DNA from: Epiperipatus broadwayi
Taxonomy: Eukaryota; Onychophora; Udeonychophora; Euonychophora; Peripatidae
DNA length: 64,000 nt
Direction: 5' to 3'
NCBI GenBank assembly: GCA_028023455.1
Contig: JAQFVV010007210.1
Coordinates: 62,001-126,000 of the forward strand
How positions within the stretch are numbered: the first letter of the stretch is position 1; each line of letters opens with the position of its first letter. Shown here piece by piece: positions 43,679 to 54,463 of the stretch. The notes beneath the pieces are model-generated. The model made no database searches. It saw only the letters and a program-made list of their open reading frames with translations, and had not been told where the DNA came from. A program made the translations under genes and the position numbers.

Positions 43679-46600
43679 TTAACTTCAAGATAAACAATTA
43701 TAACAAAATTGTAATAACATATCATCGCTTGCTTTGATTATGGTGTCACAAAAAAGAATGTCTAACATAAGATCTAAAAGTCAGTGGATTCACCTCTGTT
43801 TACTTTCTGTGGTCAAATGTCTTATATAAACCTTAGTGACATCTATAATACCAATTTTATACACTATTTTTATCTAATTTTTTAATAGATGTGCTGTTTC
43901 TTTTATTTCTATTTTTAAATATGCATACTGATGCAGACTTGCACCCATTATTGGGGTTTTTTTTCACACCGAAGTTTCATTGTTATCTTAAAATGACAAA
44001 GAAAATTCTTAATCATACTTTATTTAATAGTTATATGAATTCAGTTCTCACAATTTTGTCACGTATTTTTTATTTGCTCTTATTTTTATTAATATGTAAT
44101 GTTTATTTAATTCTCAGATGTATATTATTTGTAAATCTTTATTCAAAATCGGCTTATTCTACTTCGTTATTACTAATGTCATAATGTCAGATTCTTAACA
44201 ATGTCTTAATTTATATGTCTTTGCAAGCTAGCGTGTGTTAGAATGATAATATTATAGAGGTGAAAAGATGTGGGAGGATGAATTTTTAAAATGTTTGAAA
44301 ATTAGTTTTAATATAAGGGAATTTACGGTGTGAAAAGCGAAATTTAATTTTAATATTTTTCTCATTATGTACTAGCTTCTTTACTTCCTAAGTAAATGTC
44401 TGCGTTTGAGTAGCAAACAACGAAATCTACCCCTGGATATATCCACATCTGTTTTTCACTATTGGTTTCACAGATAACTTAAGGCTCTTTTTAATCGAAG
44501 GAAGGGAGGAGAAATTGATAAATAAATCATCATATATCCTCAGTGTTGTTTTAACTTTATATATAAAAAAAAAAGATGTTTAGACAGATTTTTATTTTAA
44601 AGTATAAGCTTTTATTGACAATGGAATAGTTTCTATCGTATAAAATAATGATTATAAAGAAAATATAAGGAAATTTTAATTATTGGATTCCATAAATTAT
44701 ATTATTTACATGTCAAAAATAAGAGTACAAAAATTATAAAATAATAAAATATCTCTTCACTGTTATTTGAAAATAGGATGGTTATTTTTAGAATATTACC
44801 TCCATGGTTCATTCGATTTTGTATATTAACATTTCAGCCGTGATTAAACTAATAATAGAAGTAATGAATCTCCTTATCAATTTTTGGAATTAAGTTGAAT
44901 ATCTATATTGAAATGATTGGTAAAGTATATTGTAAATTAAGTTTGCTGGAAAAGTTCTATATATCACACGTGTAAACCTTGGCAATATATAATACTTAAA
45001 AATAAATAATCAATGACTTTTTTGCTAAGGAATTCCCAAAGAAGTTTGAATACAGAAATCTCGGAACTAGAATCGTTTTGAAAACTATGTTCCAAAGCCT
45101 TATTGCTGCACTAAACCACTTAAGGTATAATGTGTAAGATATATGGACTGTATAAATGTGTAAAGAAGCTTATGTTTTCAATCTTGATAAAAACATTATT
45201 TATTCCTCAATGAAGTTAATATATGTGTGCAGGGAAGAAGGAGTTTCAGTTACATATGATTGTTTTTATTCTATTAAATATATATATATATAATTATTTG
45301 ATTTGAAATGTAATTTCTACATTATAAACATAGTTCAGAGAAAACTAATAAATAGTGATTAAAAATAAATACTTTTTAAAATTGAAAATCACAATTTTAG
45401 ATTTTGATTGAAAATTTTCATATACAAAGTTGTTTTAAACATATGTTTTTATATAATAATATCTTATAATTCGAATATATATACCTCTGCTATAATTTTA
45501 TTACAAATTTGTTGATAATTTATAGTGTAATATAGAAATATACTAAATGGATTTGTTGGCCGATTAATTTTATATCATATTTTCCGAATAATCGATCTAA
45601 GAGGTATATACATATATGGTGAATTCTATTGTAGAGTTATTAAATATATAAATTTAAGTGCATAAATTTTGTAGAACTATTAATTGATAGAAATTAGAAA
45701 GAAATTAGTAAAAAATATATTTTTGCGAATGTGAATCAATAATCATTTTATTGACAATATTGGAAGTTTGAATAATATTTTTTGACATTTAAAAAGTCTG
45801 AAGAATGTAAAGACAATTAATCTAAGACATAGTTTTATTAGTTCTATCTTAGATACTCATGGTTCATGCAAGATCCAGGATGCCCATGTGTTTAAAATGG
45901 AGAATCCAGAGCAAACAAGACTGAAACAGAATGGGTATAATAGAACCAAAAATGATCCTGTGGATCATGAAAGAATACATGATTATGTTTTTTACTTCAA
46001 ACTTGCAGGGATAGTTTACTATAAACAGAATAATGAGAAATAGAACACGCATGGTTTATTAATAATGCTGATTCAGTGACTAACTGCAAATCCAACAGGG
46101 TAGAGTTAAATATTTATAACAGATATGTGCAAATTTTAAATTCAAATTATTTTGTAAGTAGATTTAACATATTGGGTTGTTTAGTGTTTGCTCTTTCAAA
46201 AGAGTTCTTTGCAAACTAAAATGCATTCAAGGAATTAAGTCTATGCAAAAAGCATGTATATTTATGCATCAAATTATTGGAATGTAATTATGGAATTTAA
46301 TGTATATAATAGTTTTGTAGACATAGGAAATTCCAAAAATAGTTTATGCCTACAGTACAAGTAATTTATATAAGTTTTTAAATGATAAATTTACACAATA
46401 CCTATTTTAAACTTGGCCACTTAGGCCAAGAAAAACTCACGTGCATCTTATCAATATGCATGGCCAAATATAAACAAATTCAAAATAAATTTAAAAAAAT
46501 TGACTTTTAAAATTAACAAACAATATTAAAATTGTAAAAAAAATATGAATAAAGTTTTTTCTTTAACCACAATGAACATCCATAATTCATTAACAAACTT

Positions 46601-46849
46601 AATACTTTTACAATGATAGTTGAATACTTATTACAATTTAATTAATTTTTCATGCTTTTGTTCTGGTGAATGTTTGGATTAATACATTGATGTCAAGAAT
46701 AGCCACAATTTCATGTTCAACTGATATTATTGCCTGAGCAGTTAGTCTTTCTGGAATTATGGTTGATCTAGTGTATGTTTTTATTCAGTTTAAAATAAAA
46801 GGATTTGAATATTGGATTTTTATTCTATATCCATCCTCTATTCCACTTC
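43679..46849. other. AT-rich stretch, nothing recognised
   Basis: The 97-residue frame at 43891 is hydrophobic by composition only. ATGGTTTATTAATAA at 46050 recurs at 26708, a possible scrap of an unknown repeat. Confidence 0.35.
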
Positions 46850-46888
46850 AAACAACCAATTCACATGACCATACATATGTGAAAAAGA

Positions 46889-46945
46889 TGAGGATATACA
46901 TATTTCATGAAAAACAGCAATCATCAGTTGGACCAGATTATAATC
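46889..46945 (-). ncRNA. Hammerhead motif, family B
   Basis: On the minus strand: CCAA, CTGATGA, a weakened helix II (TTGC...CAT), GAAA, then helix III ATA-TG-TAT followed by A as the cleaved base. Helix II is the weak point. Confidence 0.45.
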
Positions 46946-47225
46946 TTCCACGCATATATACAATCAGTGCTTGGCTTATATTAAGATCACAATTCTTTAA
47001 ACTTTAATTGACAGACTTCAATATTCTCATCCATTCAACAATTCAACCATCAATTTCATTGAAAAACCAATGATGGAACACTCAAAGCATTCCCTCTAGT
47101 TTTTCAATGAAATAGATGGATGAGTTGTCGGAAGGTTAGAAGATTGAATCCTGACCATTAGAGTTTAAGGAATTGCTATCTTGATATAAGCTGAGTACTG
47201 ATTGTATATATGTGTGGAAGATTAT

Positions 47226-47280
47226 GATCTGGCTTAACTGATGAGTGCTGTTCTGCACTTAATGTGTATGTTGGGGATCA
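47226..47280 (+). ncRNA. Hammerhead motif, family B
   Basis: GATCT with GGATC and CTTAA with TTGG as helix I; CTGATGA intact; helix II GTGC-TGTTCT-GCAC perfect. GAAA has become TTAA, so likely inactive. Confidence 0.45.
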
Positions 47281-47589
47281 TTTATTTTTTCACATAGATG
47301 CGGTCATGTGTATCAGTAGTTTGAGATGGAGTGGAGGATGAATATATACTGAAAATTTTAAATTCAAATCCCTCTATTTACTATAGTAAACATTCAGTAT
47401 ACTGAATTAATAGATTAATTACATAATTTCAATTTTGAAAAACTTTTCTGAATTGGTTACTGATACTGGAAATGTTGCCAATATTTGCAACACAGTGAAT
47501 GAATGTGAAATGTTTTCTAATTTATGTTGGCATACTTATGAGAGAACATCAATTGTCAATTGGAAAGCACTCCATTGTCTGGTGCCCCT

Positions 47590-47645
47590 AGGTGTGGCCT
47601 AGTGATAAAACCATTCCTGAATGTGTATCTAGATTAAATGTGAGC
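47590..47645 (+). other. tRNA-like scrap
   Basis: GTGTGGCCTAGTGATAAAACC resembles the D-arm region of the tRNA-Gly retrocopy at 25065. A weak box B follows (GTGTATCTAGATTAAATG). Confidence 0.25.
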
Positions 47646-47770
47646 TTTTTAATTATTTTATAACTTAACAGTTTTTTCAATATATATTTATACCAAAAAT
47701 AGATGAACGAAAAAATTTTATTAATAAGCAAAATATTTAATTATTTTTTTAAACTTATGAATTGTATATA

Positions 47771-47911
47771 AAAGGCAAAACTCTCTATACAGTAGTGCCA
47801 CCTATACCAACAAGAATGATCCATGATTGGCACGGGGTGGCACTACTGTATAGAGAGTTTTGCTTGTTTAATAACAATTATGTGCTAGCATAAGAGATGG
47901 TGATCATGTGA
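47771..47911. mobile_element. Small family A foldback, no ribozyme
   Basis: GGCAAAACTCTCTATACAG at left mirrors CTGTATAGAGAGTTTTGC at right. It ends GATCATGTGA. Near-duplicate flanks ATTGTATATA (47761) and ATTATATATA (47912) fit an aged target duplication. Confidence 0.75.
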
Positions 47912-47935
47912 ATTATATATATAAATTTAAAAAAT

Positions 47936-48123
47936 GTTGAAACATTTAACAGCAGAATAGGTTTGATTTATTATAAATTTATTTAAAATTAAGCACTTTC
48001 AATACCGAATAGGATCATAATCATAACATTAATGATTATGATACTATTTAGTATTGAAAGTGCTTAGCTTTAAATAAATTTCTTTATTATAAATCAAATC
48101 TGAGCTGCTATTTAATGTTTCAC
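47936..48123. repeat. 188-bp near-perfect palindrome
   Basis: Arms of about 90 bp run from GTTGAAACATTTAACAGCAG to the centre ATCATAATCAT-AACATTA-ATGATTATGAT and back, with a 7-nt loop. CACTTTCAATAC mirrors GTATTGAAAGTG. The arms differ at only a few sites. No ORF or ribozyme core. Probably a foldback MITE of unknown superfamily. Confidence 0.85.
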
Positions 48124-48907
48124 CACTTTCTTAATTTTTACAATCAGTACAGAAACAATCAGTACAGAAAAGCAGGTTATAAAATTCTATTTAATTGTAT
48201 ATTAAATCTTTTATTCTGTAATTAAGAACTATCTAGAATGCATTTATGTATGTGTATGACAACTATTTATAAGATGTAAAACATTGTAAATATAACTGCT
48301 ATTTAAATGCGATTGTTTCATTCTGAAGGGTTATAGATAAAAATTTTAATATAAATAAATTTAAAAAAAGAAATATTGTCATTATTTGATTATTTCTTTC
48401 TCTGATGCATTTGGATTTTCAACAGATTTTCTTTTGATTCTATGTTTGGAATTTTTTCTACATCTGTCAGAATATGAGAAGCAATAAAAGAGACATTGAT
48501 ATTAGTTTGTAGAATCATTACAAAGTTTGAAGTGATTACTCGAGTAAAGAGTGGATAAGTGAAATGTTTAAATGTTAAATAAGATCCCTTGTGATAGAAT
48601 TAAAATCTTTGTCAGTTTTATTGTATATAAAATTGTCAAAAGTATTGAAATATAAGAAAAAATGTAAATGCAAGTCTAGTTTCATTATATATATTTGTGT
48701 TACATTTGCATAATTTAACCTTCTATATAAATGTGTAGGAATATTTTAGTCAAATATTAGGACCGATGTGTTTATTATTCTTATTCTTTTGAATCATCAA
48801 ATTATTGTTAACTCTTGATGATCATATGAATAATATATTAATAATTCTTCAAGAAGTATAATAACTACTCTTTCCTATTGCATTGCCAAATATATACCAT
48901 ATAATAC
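48124..48907. other. AT-rich stretch, nothing recognised
   Basis: No supportable feature. Confidence 0.3.
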
Positions 48908-49070
48908 TCAATTGTCCAAACACTTTACTATTTTTACAATGCTTTATTTTCCAGTTGAGATTAGGAGATATAATGTTCTGAAGAAGATTGCTGGGGCAAT
49001 CAAAACTATAAACTGTGGAAAAGGGTGGAAAATAAAGCATTCTAAAAATAGTAAAGTGATTGGACAATTG
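48908..49070. mobile_element. Family C foldback, second copy
   Basis: CAATTGTCCAAACACTTTAC at left mirrors GTAAAGTGATTGGACAATTG at right; AATGCTTTATTTTCC mirrors GGAAAATAAAGCATT. A single hammerhead motif lies between the arms. Confidence 0.75.
48970..49013 (+). ncRNA. Hammerhead-like motif, family C
   Basis: CTGAAGA at 48978-48984, extra A, helix II GATTGC (48986-48991) with GCAATC (48996-49001), a perfect 6-bp stem with loop TGGG. AAAAC follows where GAAAC is required, so cleavage is doubtful. Confidence 0.45.
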
Positions 49071-49082
49071 ACTGTTAATAAT

Positions 49083-49560
49083 TCTTATTAGTTATTTATT
49101 AGAATAGATATTGTCCAATAATGAATTATATTTCTATAGCGTAATTTTCATTACATTACGCTCATGCAAGGTAGGAACTGTTTTCTATCTGCTTTCAACA
49201 CCTTGTGGAGGGATGTAATCACAAACATATGACCAAAGACGTGAAAAAGATATATGATTCCAAGGTGCATATTTCATGCTGAACTAGCACTCATCAGTTG
49301 ACCCAGACCACAATCTCTTACTCATATCTTTATCATTGTTCGGTGTTTATATAAATAGGATATAACTACAGTTTAATTATTAAGTGTCAAATATGCTGCT
49401 CTCACAACTTTGACACAAGTCACTTAATGAAAGTATATTAATAATTTTTATTAGTTATTCATTAGATTAGAGATTATCCAGTAATGAATAATCTTTGTCT
49501 AGTGTAATTTGCACTGCATCACTCTCACACAAGGTAGGGACTGGTTTCTATCCACTTTTC
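49083..49560. repeat. Diverged direct duplication around a family B fragment
   Basis: 49083-49180 and 49440-49560 share TTAGTTATT-ATTAGA, AATGAAT, GTAATTT, CACAAGGTAGG-ACTG-TTTCTATC. Between them lies half of a family B element (49190-49330). Confidence 0.55.
49256..49315 (-). ncRNA. Hammerhead motif, family B (best copy)
   Basis: On the minus strand: TCAA pairs with TTGG as helix I; CTGATGA; helix II GTGCT-AGTTC-AGCAT, five pairs, the first a G-U; GAAA intact; then TATGCACC where other copies read TATGTATA. Every invariant core base is present. The changed helix III/cleavage segment is the main doubt. Only half of a foldback remains, so there is no opposed copy. Confidence 0.6.
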
Positions 49561-50469
49561 GTAATATGAGTACCATTTTATAAATTAATATATTATCTCT
49601 AGCATTTTTAAAAGTATTTTCAAAAGAATATTCATTATCATGACAATGGAATCTATCTATCCCAATGCTAGTCTTCCTCATTTTTGTTTATAATCAGCAA
49701 ATCTAAATTTCCTATAGTAGCTTTGGCTCATAATGCATAAGTTTGAGTAATCAGTAAGTGCCTTATGGTTGTGTTTAATAAATCCTTGCCTAATGCTGCT
49801 ATATGTATATCCCAGATTAATTTCTAGCTAAAGACTTTAACCAGTGAGAAAATTTCAATCTGGATCTAATGCTTCTGGACTTCTTTGAATTTATTATACC
49901 ATTCCTCAGTGACCTATTTTTTCTCTTTTTTCCTTACTATTAAGAAATTAACCTGAAATTCAAAAGCCCAACATAATACTTCAAATAAAAATCAACTTGC
50001 TTACATTATCACTTTGTTATCTATATATCTTGTGTGTTCTTAATTTTCTAATAATTCCAGTCTCCTATTCTCTGCCAGGATTGTTATAACAATTGAGAAA
50101 GCCAAAATGTATAAAAATTAAACGATTATTAGATCTATATAACTATGTGAGCAGTTTGGATTTAATTCCAAGCGTGGGCATGTTTGAATTTCAGATTGAT
50201 ATGTTGATGATAGAAGTGGAGTGAATTATGATTACAGGAGAAATGGTGCATTAAATCAAAAATTCCTTACTGGATGGAAGCTATAAATTAGAAATTAACT
50301 TAGGAATAGGATTGCATGAGATAGGTATTTATTAAGCACTCCCATCTAACATATAGGGGATATTACACAAGTTGGAGTTGGGTGGATTTGTTAGAGAGAA
50401 ATTAGAGTTAAATTTTAAACAATTATGCAATGGATATAGAAAAACTGCTAGATGTGAAGGGCAAACATG
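49561..50469. other. Mostly unassigned; possible LINE 5' flank
   Basis: From about 50190 the DNA becomes purine-rich like the following LINE, and may be its more decayed upstream part, but no motif is readable before 50470. Confidence 0.3.
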
Positions 50470-51042
50470 AGAGCATATAATAATGGGAATATACAATTTA
50501 CAGAAAATGACCTGAATGAGACAGGTAAGAAATTGAAAGGTGGAAAAGCAAGAGGTTTGGATGGATGGGCAGCAGAGATGGTAATGAATTTAGGGCATAG
50601 GCAAAATTAAAACTTATCATGTTTTGGTGGCACAGAAGATTTTCCAGGTAGTTGGAGTAATAGAAGAGTAATACTACTATTTAAAGGGAAGGGTAAGGAT
50701 CATAGAAAGTTAATTATATATCGATAGCGGTAACATCAGTGCTATACAAAGTTTAATCATATATGGTGGCTGGAAGAATTGCAAAATGGATGGAAGAAAA
50801 TAATATAGTGGAAGAAATGCAAGGAAGTTTTCAATCAGATAGGTGTATAGGAGATAAGTTTATTTGTAGCTACACATTATGGATATGAGTAGGAATACAG
50901 GTAGACAGTTATATATGGTTTTTACAGATATAGAGAAGGCATTTGGCAGAGTAAATAGAAATAGATTATGGGTAAGGTTAGTAAATTTGGGAATGTATGG
51001 AGCTTTAGTGATTATTATTAAGAAAATTATATGAAAAACAAT
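50470..51042 (+). pseudogene. LINE reverse transcriptase, 5' part
   Basis: Readable across frames: GGKARGLDGWAAEMV, then VLLFKGKGKDHRK, then VAGRIAKWMEENNIVEE, FQSDRCIGDKF, and the motif A region LYMVFTDIEKAFGRVNRNRLW with the catalytic Asp of TDIEKAF. This is the fingers-palm region of a non-LTR retrotransposon RT. Many frameshifts. It stops at 51042, where the hammerhead array begins, and resumes at about 55165; joined, the two halves run through the RT in order. I do not assign a clade. Confidence 0.75.
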
Positions 51043-51056
51043 TACTATACTTATCA
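51043..51056. repeat. 14-bp target duplication, left copy
   Basis: TACTATACTTATCA, repeated exactly at 54450-54463. The two copies bracket the hammerhead array. Confidence 0.85.
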
Positions 51057-51201
51057 TCACATGATCACATTTCCTATACAGGCACATTAATTGTTGATAA
51101 ACAGAGCAAAACTCTCCATACAGTATTGCCACCTGTGCTAAACAGAGTAATCAATGGATGCCAGAAGGCTTGTGCATAAAATCCCTATCTAATGCCTACT
51201 C

Positions 51202-51260
51202 ATCCAATATCCCCAGACTAGTTTCTGGCTTGTGGCCTTCGTCAGTGAGGAGCTTTGGAT
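51202..51260 (-). ncRNA. Hammerhead ribozyme A, left arm unit 1
   Basis: All family A features as at 534-592, with CTGACGA, GGC/GCC, GAAAC and TAGTC. Predicted cleavage after the C at 51216 (minus strand). Confidence 0.7.
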
Positions 51261-51657
51261 CTGAGAGCACTGCATCTAGATCTTAGGATCTAATGCAACC
51301 CTCTAGCAACCACCTTTTATCTCCATTTAACTACAAAACTATGAGAATGAAATTGAAAACACAAAAAATATTTTCAATCTAAGCTCAATAGCTTATATAG
51401 TCATATGGGTCTGAACTCAGTTCAGCACCCATACATTTTGGTGTCTTTGGCTCTTTTACAACCATAGCCACCACTATCCTATTAAGCAGGATTGGTGTTA
51501 AACCATTAAGCATCACATGATCACATTTCCTATACTAGCACATTAATTGTTGATAAACAGAGCAAAACTCTCCATACAGTATTGCCACCTGTGCTAAACA
51601 GAGTAATCAATGGATGCCAGAAGGCTTGTGCATAAAATCCCTATCTAATGCCTACTC

Positions 51658-51716
51658 ATCCAATATCCCCAGACTAGTTTCTGGCTTGTGGCCTTCGTCA
51701 GTGAGGAGCTTTGGAT
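51658..51716 (-). ncRNA. Hammerhead ribozyme A, left arm unit 2
   Basis: Identical motif 456 bp further on. Predicted cleavage at 51672. Confidence 0.7.
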
Positions 51717-52113
51717 CTGAGAGCACTGCATCTAGATCTTAGGATCTAATGCAACCCTCTAGCAACCACCTTTTATCTCCATTTAACTACAAAACTATGA
51801 GAATGAAATTGAAAACACAAAAAATATTTTCAATCTAAGCTCAATAGCTTATATAGTCATATGGGTCTGAACTCAGTTCAGCACCCATACATTTTGGTGT
51901 CTTTGGCTCTTTTACAACCATAGCCACCACTATCCTATTAGGCAGGATTGGTGTTAAACCATTAAGCATCACAAGATCACATTTCCTATACTAGCACATT
52001 AATTGTTGATAAACAGAGCAAAACTCTCCATACAGTATTGCCACCTGTGCTAAACAGAGTAATCAATGGATGCCAGAAGGTCTGTGCATAAAATCCCTAT
52101 CTAATGCCTACTC

Positions 52114-52172
52114 ATCCAATATCCCCAGACTAGTTTCTGGCTTGTGGCCTTCGTCAGTGAGGAGCTTTGGAT
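52114..52172 (-). ncRNA. Hammerhead ribozyme A, left arm unit 3
   Basis: Identical motif, again 456 bp on. Predicted cleavage at 52128. Confidence 0.7.
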
Positions 52173-52924
52173 CTGAGAGCACTGCATCTAGATCTTAGGA
52201 TCTAATGCAACCCTCTAGCAACCACCTTTTATCTCCATTTAACTACAAAACTATGAGAATGAAATTGAAAACACAAAAAATATTTTCAATCTAAGCTCAA
52301 TAGCTTATATAGTCATATGGGTCTGAACTCAGTTCAGCACCCATACATTTTGGTGTCTTTGGCTCTTTTACAACCATAGCCACCACTATTCTATTAGGCA
52401 GGATTGGTGTTAAACCATTAAGCATCACATGATCACATTTCCTATACTAGCACATTAATTGTTGATAAACAGAGCAAAACTCTCCATACAATATTGCCAT
52501 CTGTGCTAAACAGAGTAATGAATGGATGCCAGAAGGCTTGTGCATAAAATCCCTATCTAATGCCTACTCATCCATTGATTACTCTGTTTAGCACAGGTGG
52601 CAATACTGTATGGAGAGTTTTGCTCTGTTTATCAACAGTTAATGTGCTAGTATAGGAAATGTGATCATGTGATGCTTAATGGTTTAACACCAATCCTGCC
52701 TAATAGGATAGTGGTGGCTATGGTTGTAAAAGAGCCAAAGACACCAAAATGTATGGGTGCTGAACTGAGTTCAGACCCATATGACTATATAAGCTATTGA
52801 GCTTAGATTGAAAATATTTTTTGTGTTTTCAATTTCATTCTCATAGTTTTGTAGTTAAATGGAGATAAAAGGTGGTTGCTAGAGGGGTGCATTAGATCCT
52901 AAGATCTAGATGCAGTGCTCTCAG

Positions 52925-52983
52925 ATCCAAAGCTCCTCACTGACGAAGGCCACAAGCCAGAAACTAGTCTGGGGATATTGGAT
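52925..52983 (+). ncRNA. Hammerhead ribozyme A, right arm unit 1
   Basis: Intact motif; predicted cleavage after C52969. Confidence 0.7.
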
Positions 52984-53380
52984 GAGTAGGCATTAGATAG
53001 GGATTTTATGCACAAGCCTTCTGGCATCCATTGATTACTCTGTTTAGCACAGGTGGCAATAATGTATGGAGAGTTTTGCTCTGTTTATCAACAATTAATG
53101 TGCTAGTATAGGAAATGTGATCAGGTGATGCTTAATGGTTTAACACCAATCCTGCCTAATAGGATAGTGGTGGCTATGGTTGTAAAAGAGCCAAAGACAC
53201 CAAAATGTATGGGTGCTGAACTGAGTTCAGACCCATATGACTATATAAGCTATTGAGCTTAGATTGAAAATATTTTTTGTGTTTTCAATTTCATTCTCAT
53301 AGTTTTGTAGTTAAATGGAGATAAAAGGTGGTTGCTAGAGGGTTGCATTAGATCCTAAGATCTAGATGCAGTGCTCTCAG

Positions 53381-53439
53381 ATCCAAAGCTCCTCACTGAC
53401 GAAGACCACAAGCCAGAAACTAGTCTGGGGATATTGGAT
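53381..53439 (+). ncRNA. Hammerhead ribozyme A, right arm unit 2
   Basis: Helix II has GAC in place of GGC (one lost pair), otherwise intact. Predicted cleavage after C53425, 456 nt from the previous site. Confidence 0.6.
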
Positions 53440-53834
53440 GAGTAGGCATTAGATAGGGATTTTATGCACAAGCCTTCTGGCATCCATTGATTACTCTGTT
53501 TAGCACAAGTGGCAATACTGTATGGAGAGTTTTGCTCTGTTTATCAACAATTAATGTGCTAGTATAGGAAATGTGATCATGTGATGCTTAATGGTTTAAC
53601 ACCAATCCTGCCTAATAGGATAGTGGTGGCTATGGTTGTAAAAGAGCCAAAGACACCAAAATGTATGGGTGCTGAACTGAGTTCAGACGCATATGACTAT
53701 ATAAGCTATTGAGCTTAGATTGAAAATATTTTTTGTTTTCAATTTCATTCTCATAGTTTTGTAGCTAAATAGAGATAAAAGGTGGTTGCTAGAGGGTTGC
53801 ATTAGATCCTAAGATCTAGATGCAGTGCTCTCAG

Positions 53835-53893
53835 ATCCAAAGTTCCTCACTGACGAAGGCCACAAGCCAGAAACTAGTCTGGGGATATTGGAT
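53835..53893 (+). ncRNA. Hammerhead ribozyme A, right arm unit 3
   Basis: TTCCTCA in place of CTCCTCA lies outside the pairing I draw; core intact. Predicted cleavage after C53879, 454 nt on. Confidence 0.7.
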
Positions 53894-54286
53894 GAGTAGG
53901 CATTAGATAGGGATTTTATGCACAAGCCTTCTGGCATCCATTGATTACTCTGTTTAGCACAGGTGGCAATACTGTATGGAGAGTTTTGCTCTGTTTATCA
54001 ACAATGTGCTAGTATAGGAAATGTGATCATGTGATGCTTAATGGTTTAACACCAATCCTGCCTAATAGGATAGTGGTGGCTATGGTTGTAAAAGAGCCAA
54101 AGACACCAAAATGTATGGGTGCTGAACTGAGTTCAGCCCCATATGACTATATAAGCTATTGAGCTTAGATTGAAAATATTTTTTGTGTTTTCAATTTCAT
54201 TCTCATAGTTTTGTAGTTAAATGGAGATAAAAGGTGGTTGCTAGAGAGTTGCATTAGATCCTAAGATCTAGATGCAGTGCTCTCAG

Positions 54287-54345
54287 ATCCAAAGCTCCTC
54301 ACTGACGAAGGCCACAAGCCAGAAACTAGTCTGGGGATATTGGAT
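54287..54345 (+). ncRNA. Hammerhead ribozyme A, right arm unit 4
   Basis: Intact motif; predicted cleavage after C54331, 452 nt on. Confidence 0.7.
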
Positions 54346-54449
54346 GAGTAGGCATTAAATAGGGATTTTATGCACAAGCCTTCTGGCATCCATTGATTAC
54401 TCTGTTTAGCACGGGTGGCAATACTGTATGGAGAGTTTTACTCTGTTTA

Positions 54450-54463
54450 TACTATACTTATCA
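54450..54463. repeat. 14-bp target duplication, right copy
   Basis: Exact TACTATACTTATCA; pairs with 51043-51056. Confidence 0.85.

Larger units (their letters stand above)
46850..47345. mobile_element. Family B foldback, third copy
   Basis: Inverted arms meet near 47075 (TTTCATTGAAAAACCAATGATGGAA side against GTTTTTCAATGAAA). Each arm holds a family B hammerhead motif. The outer ends keep CATGTGTATCAGT-TTGAGATGGAGTGG, the tRNA-like box A relic. Confidence 0.7.
51057..54449. mobile_element. Hammerhead array: 456-bp units in two opposed arms
   Basis: 3.39 kb made of one ~456-bp unit repeated head-to-tail: about 3.3 units in the left arm (minus orientation) and about 4 in the right arm (plus orientation). 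The arms meet at about 52574, where the left-arm CTCATCCA joins the right-arm CATCCATTGATT through a shared CATCCA. Units are nearly identical. Each contains the terminus GATCATGTGA / CAAAACTCTCC, a strong hairpin (TATGGGT-CTGAACTGAGTTCAG-ACCCATA), a TATA-like CTATATAAGC, AGATCCTAAGATCTAG, and the family A hammerhead. The array is flanked by a 14-bp direct repeat inside a LINE. It fits a retrozyme-like or Penelope terminal-repeat insertion; no ORF is present. Confidence 0.8.

Noticed and set aside
43891-44184. 97-residue hydrophobic ORF as a membrane protein
   Set aside because: Leu/Phe/Ile-rich composition is what AT-rich DNA gives by chance; no motif, homologue or repeat support.
45864-46052. 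62-residue minus-strand ORF with a signal-peptide-like start
   Set aside because: Hydrophobic start is compositional; flanks share a short repeat (ATGGTTTATTAATAA) and no homology is evident.
51057-54449. CRISPR array or ordinary satellite
   Set aside because: Units of 456 bp with no spacers, opposed arms, a terminal direct repeat and a eukaryotic retroelement context exclude CRISPR. Defined ends and dispersed relatives argue against a plain satellite.
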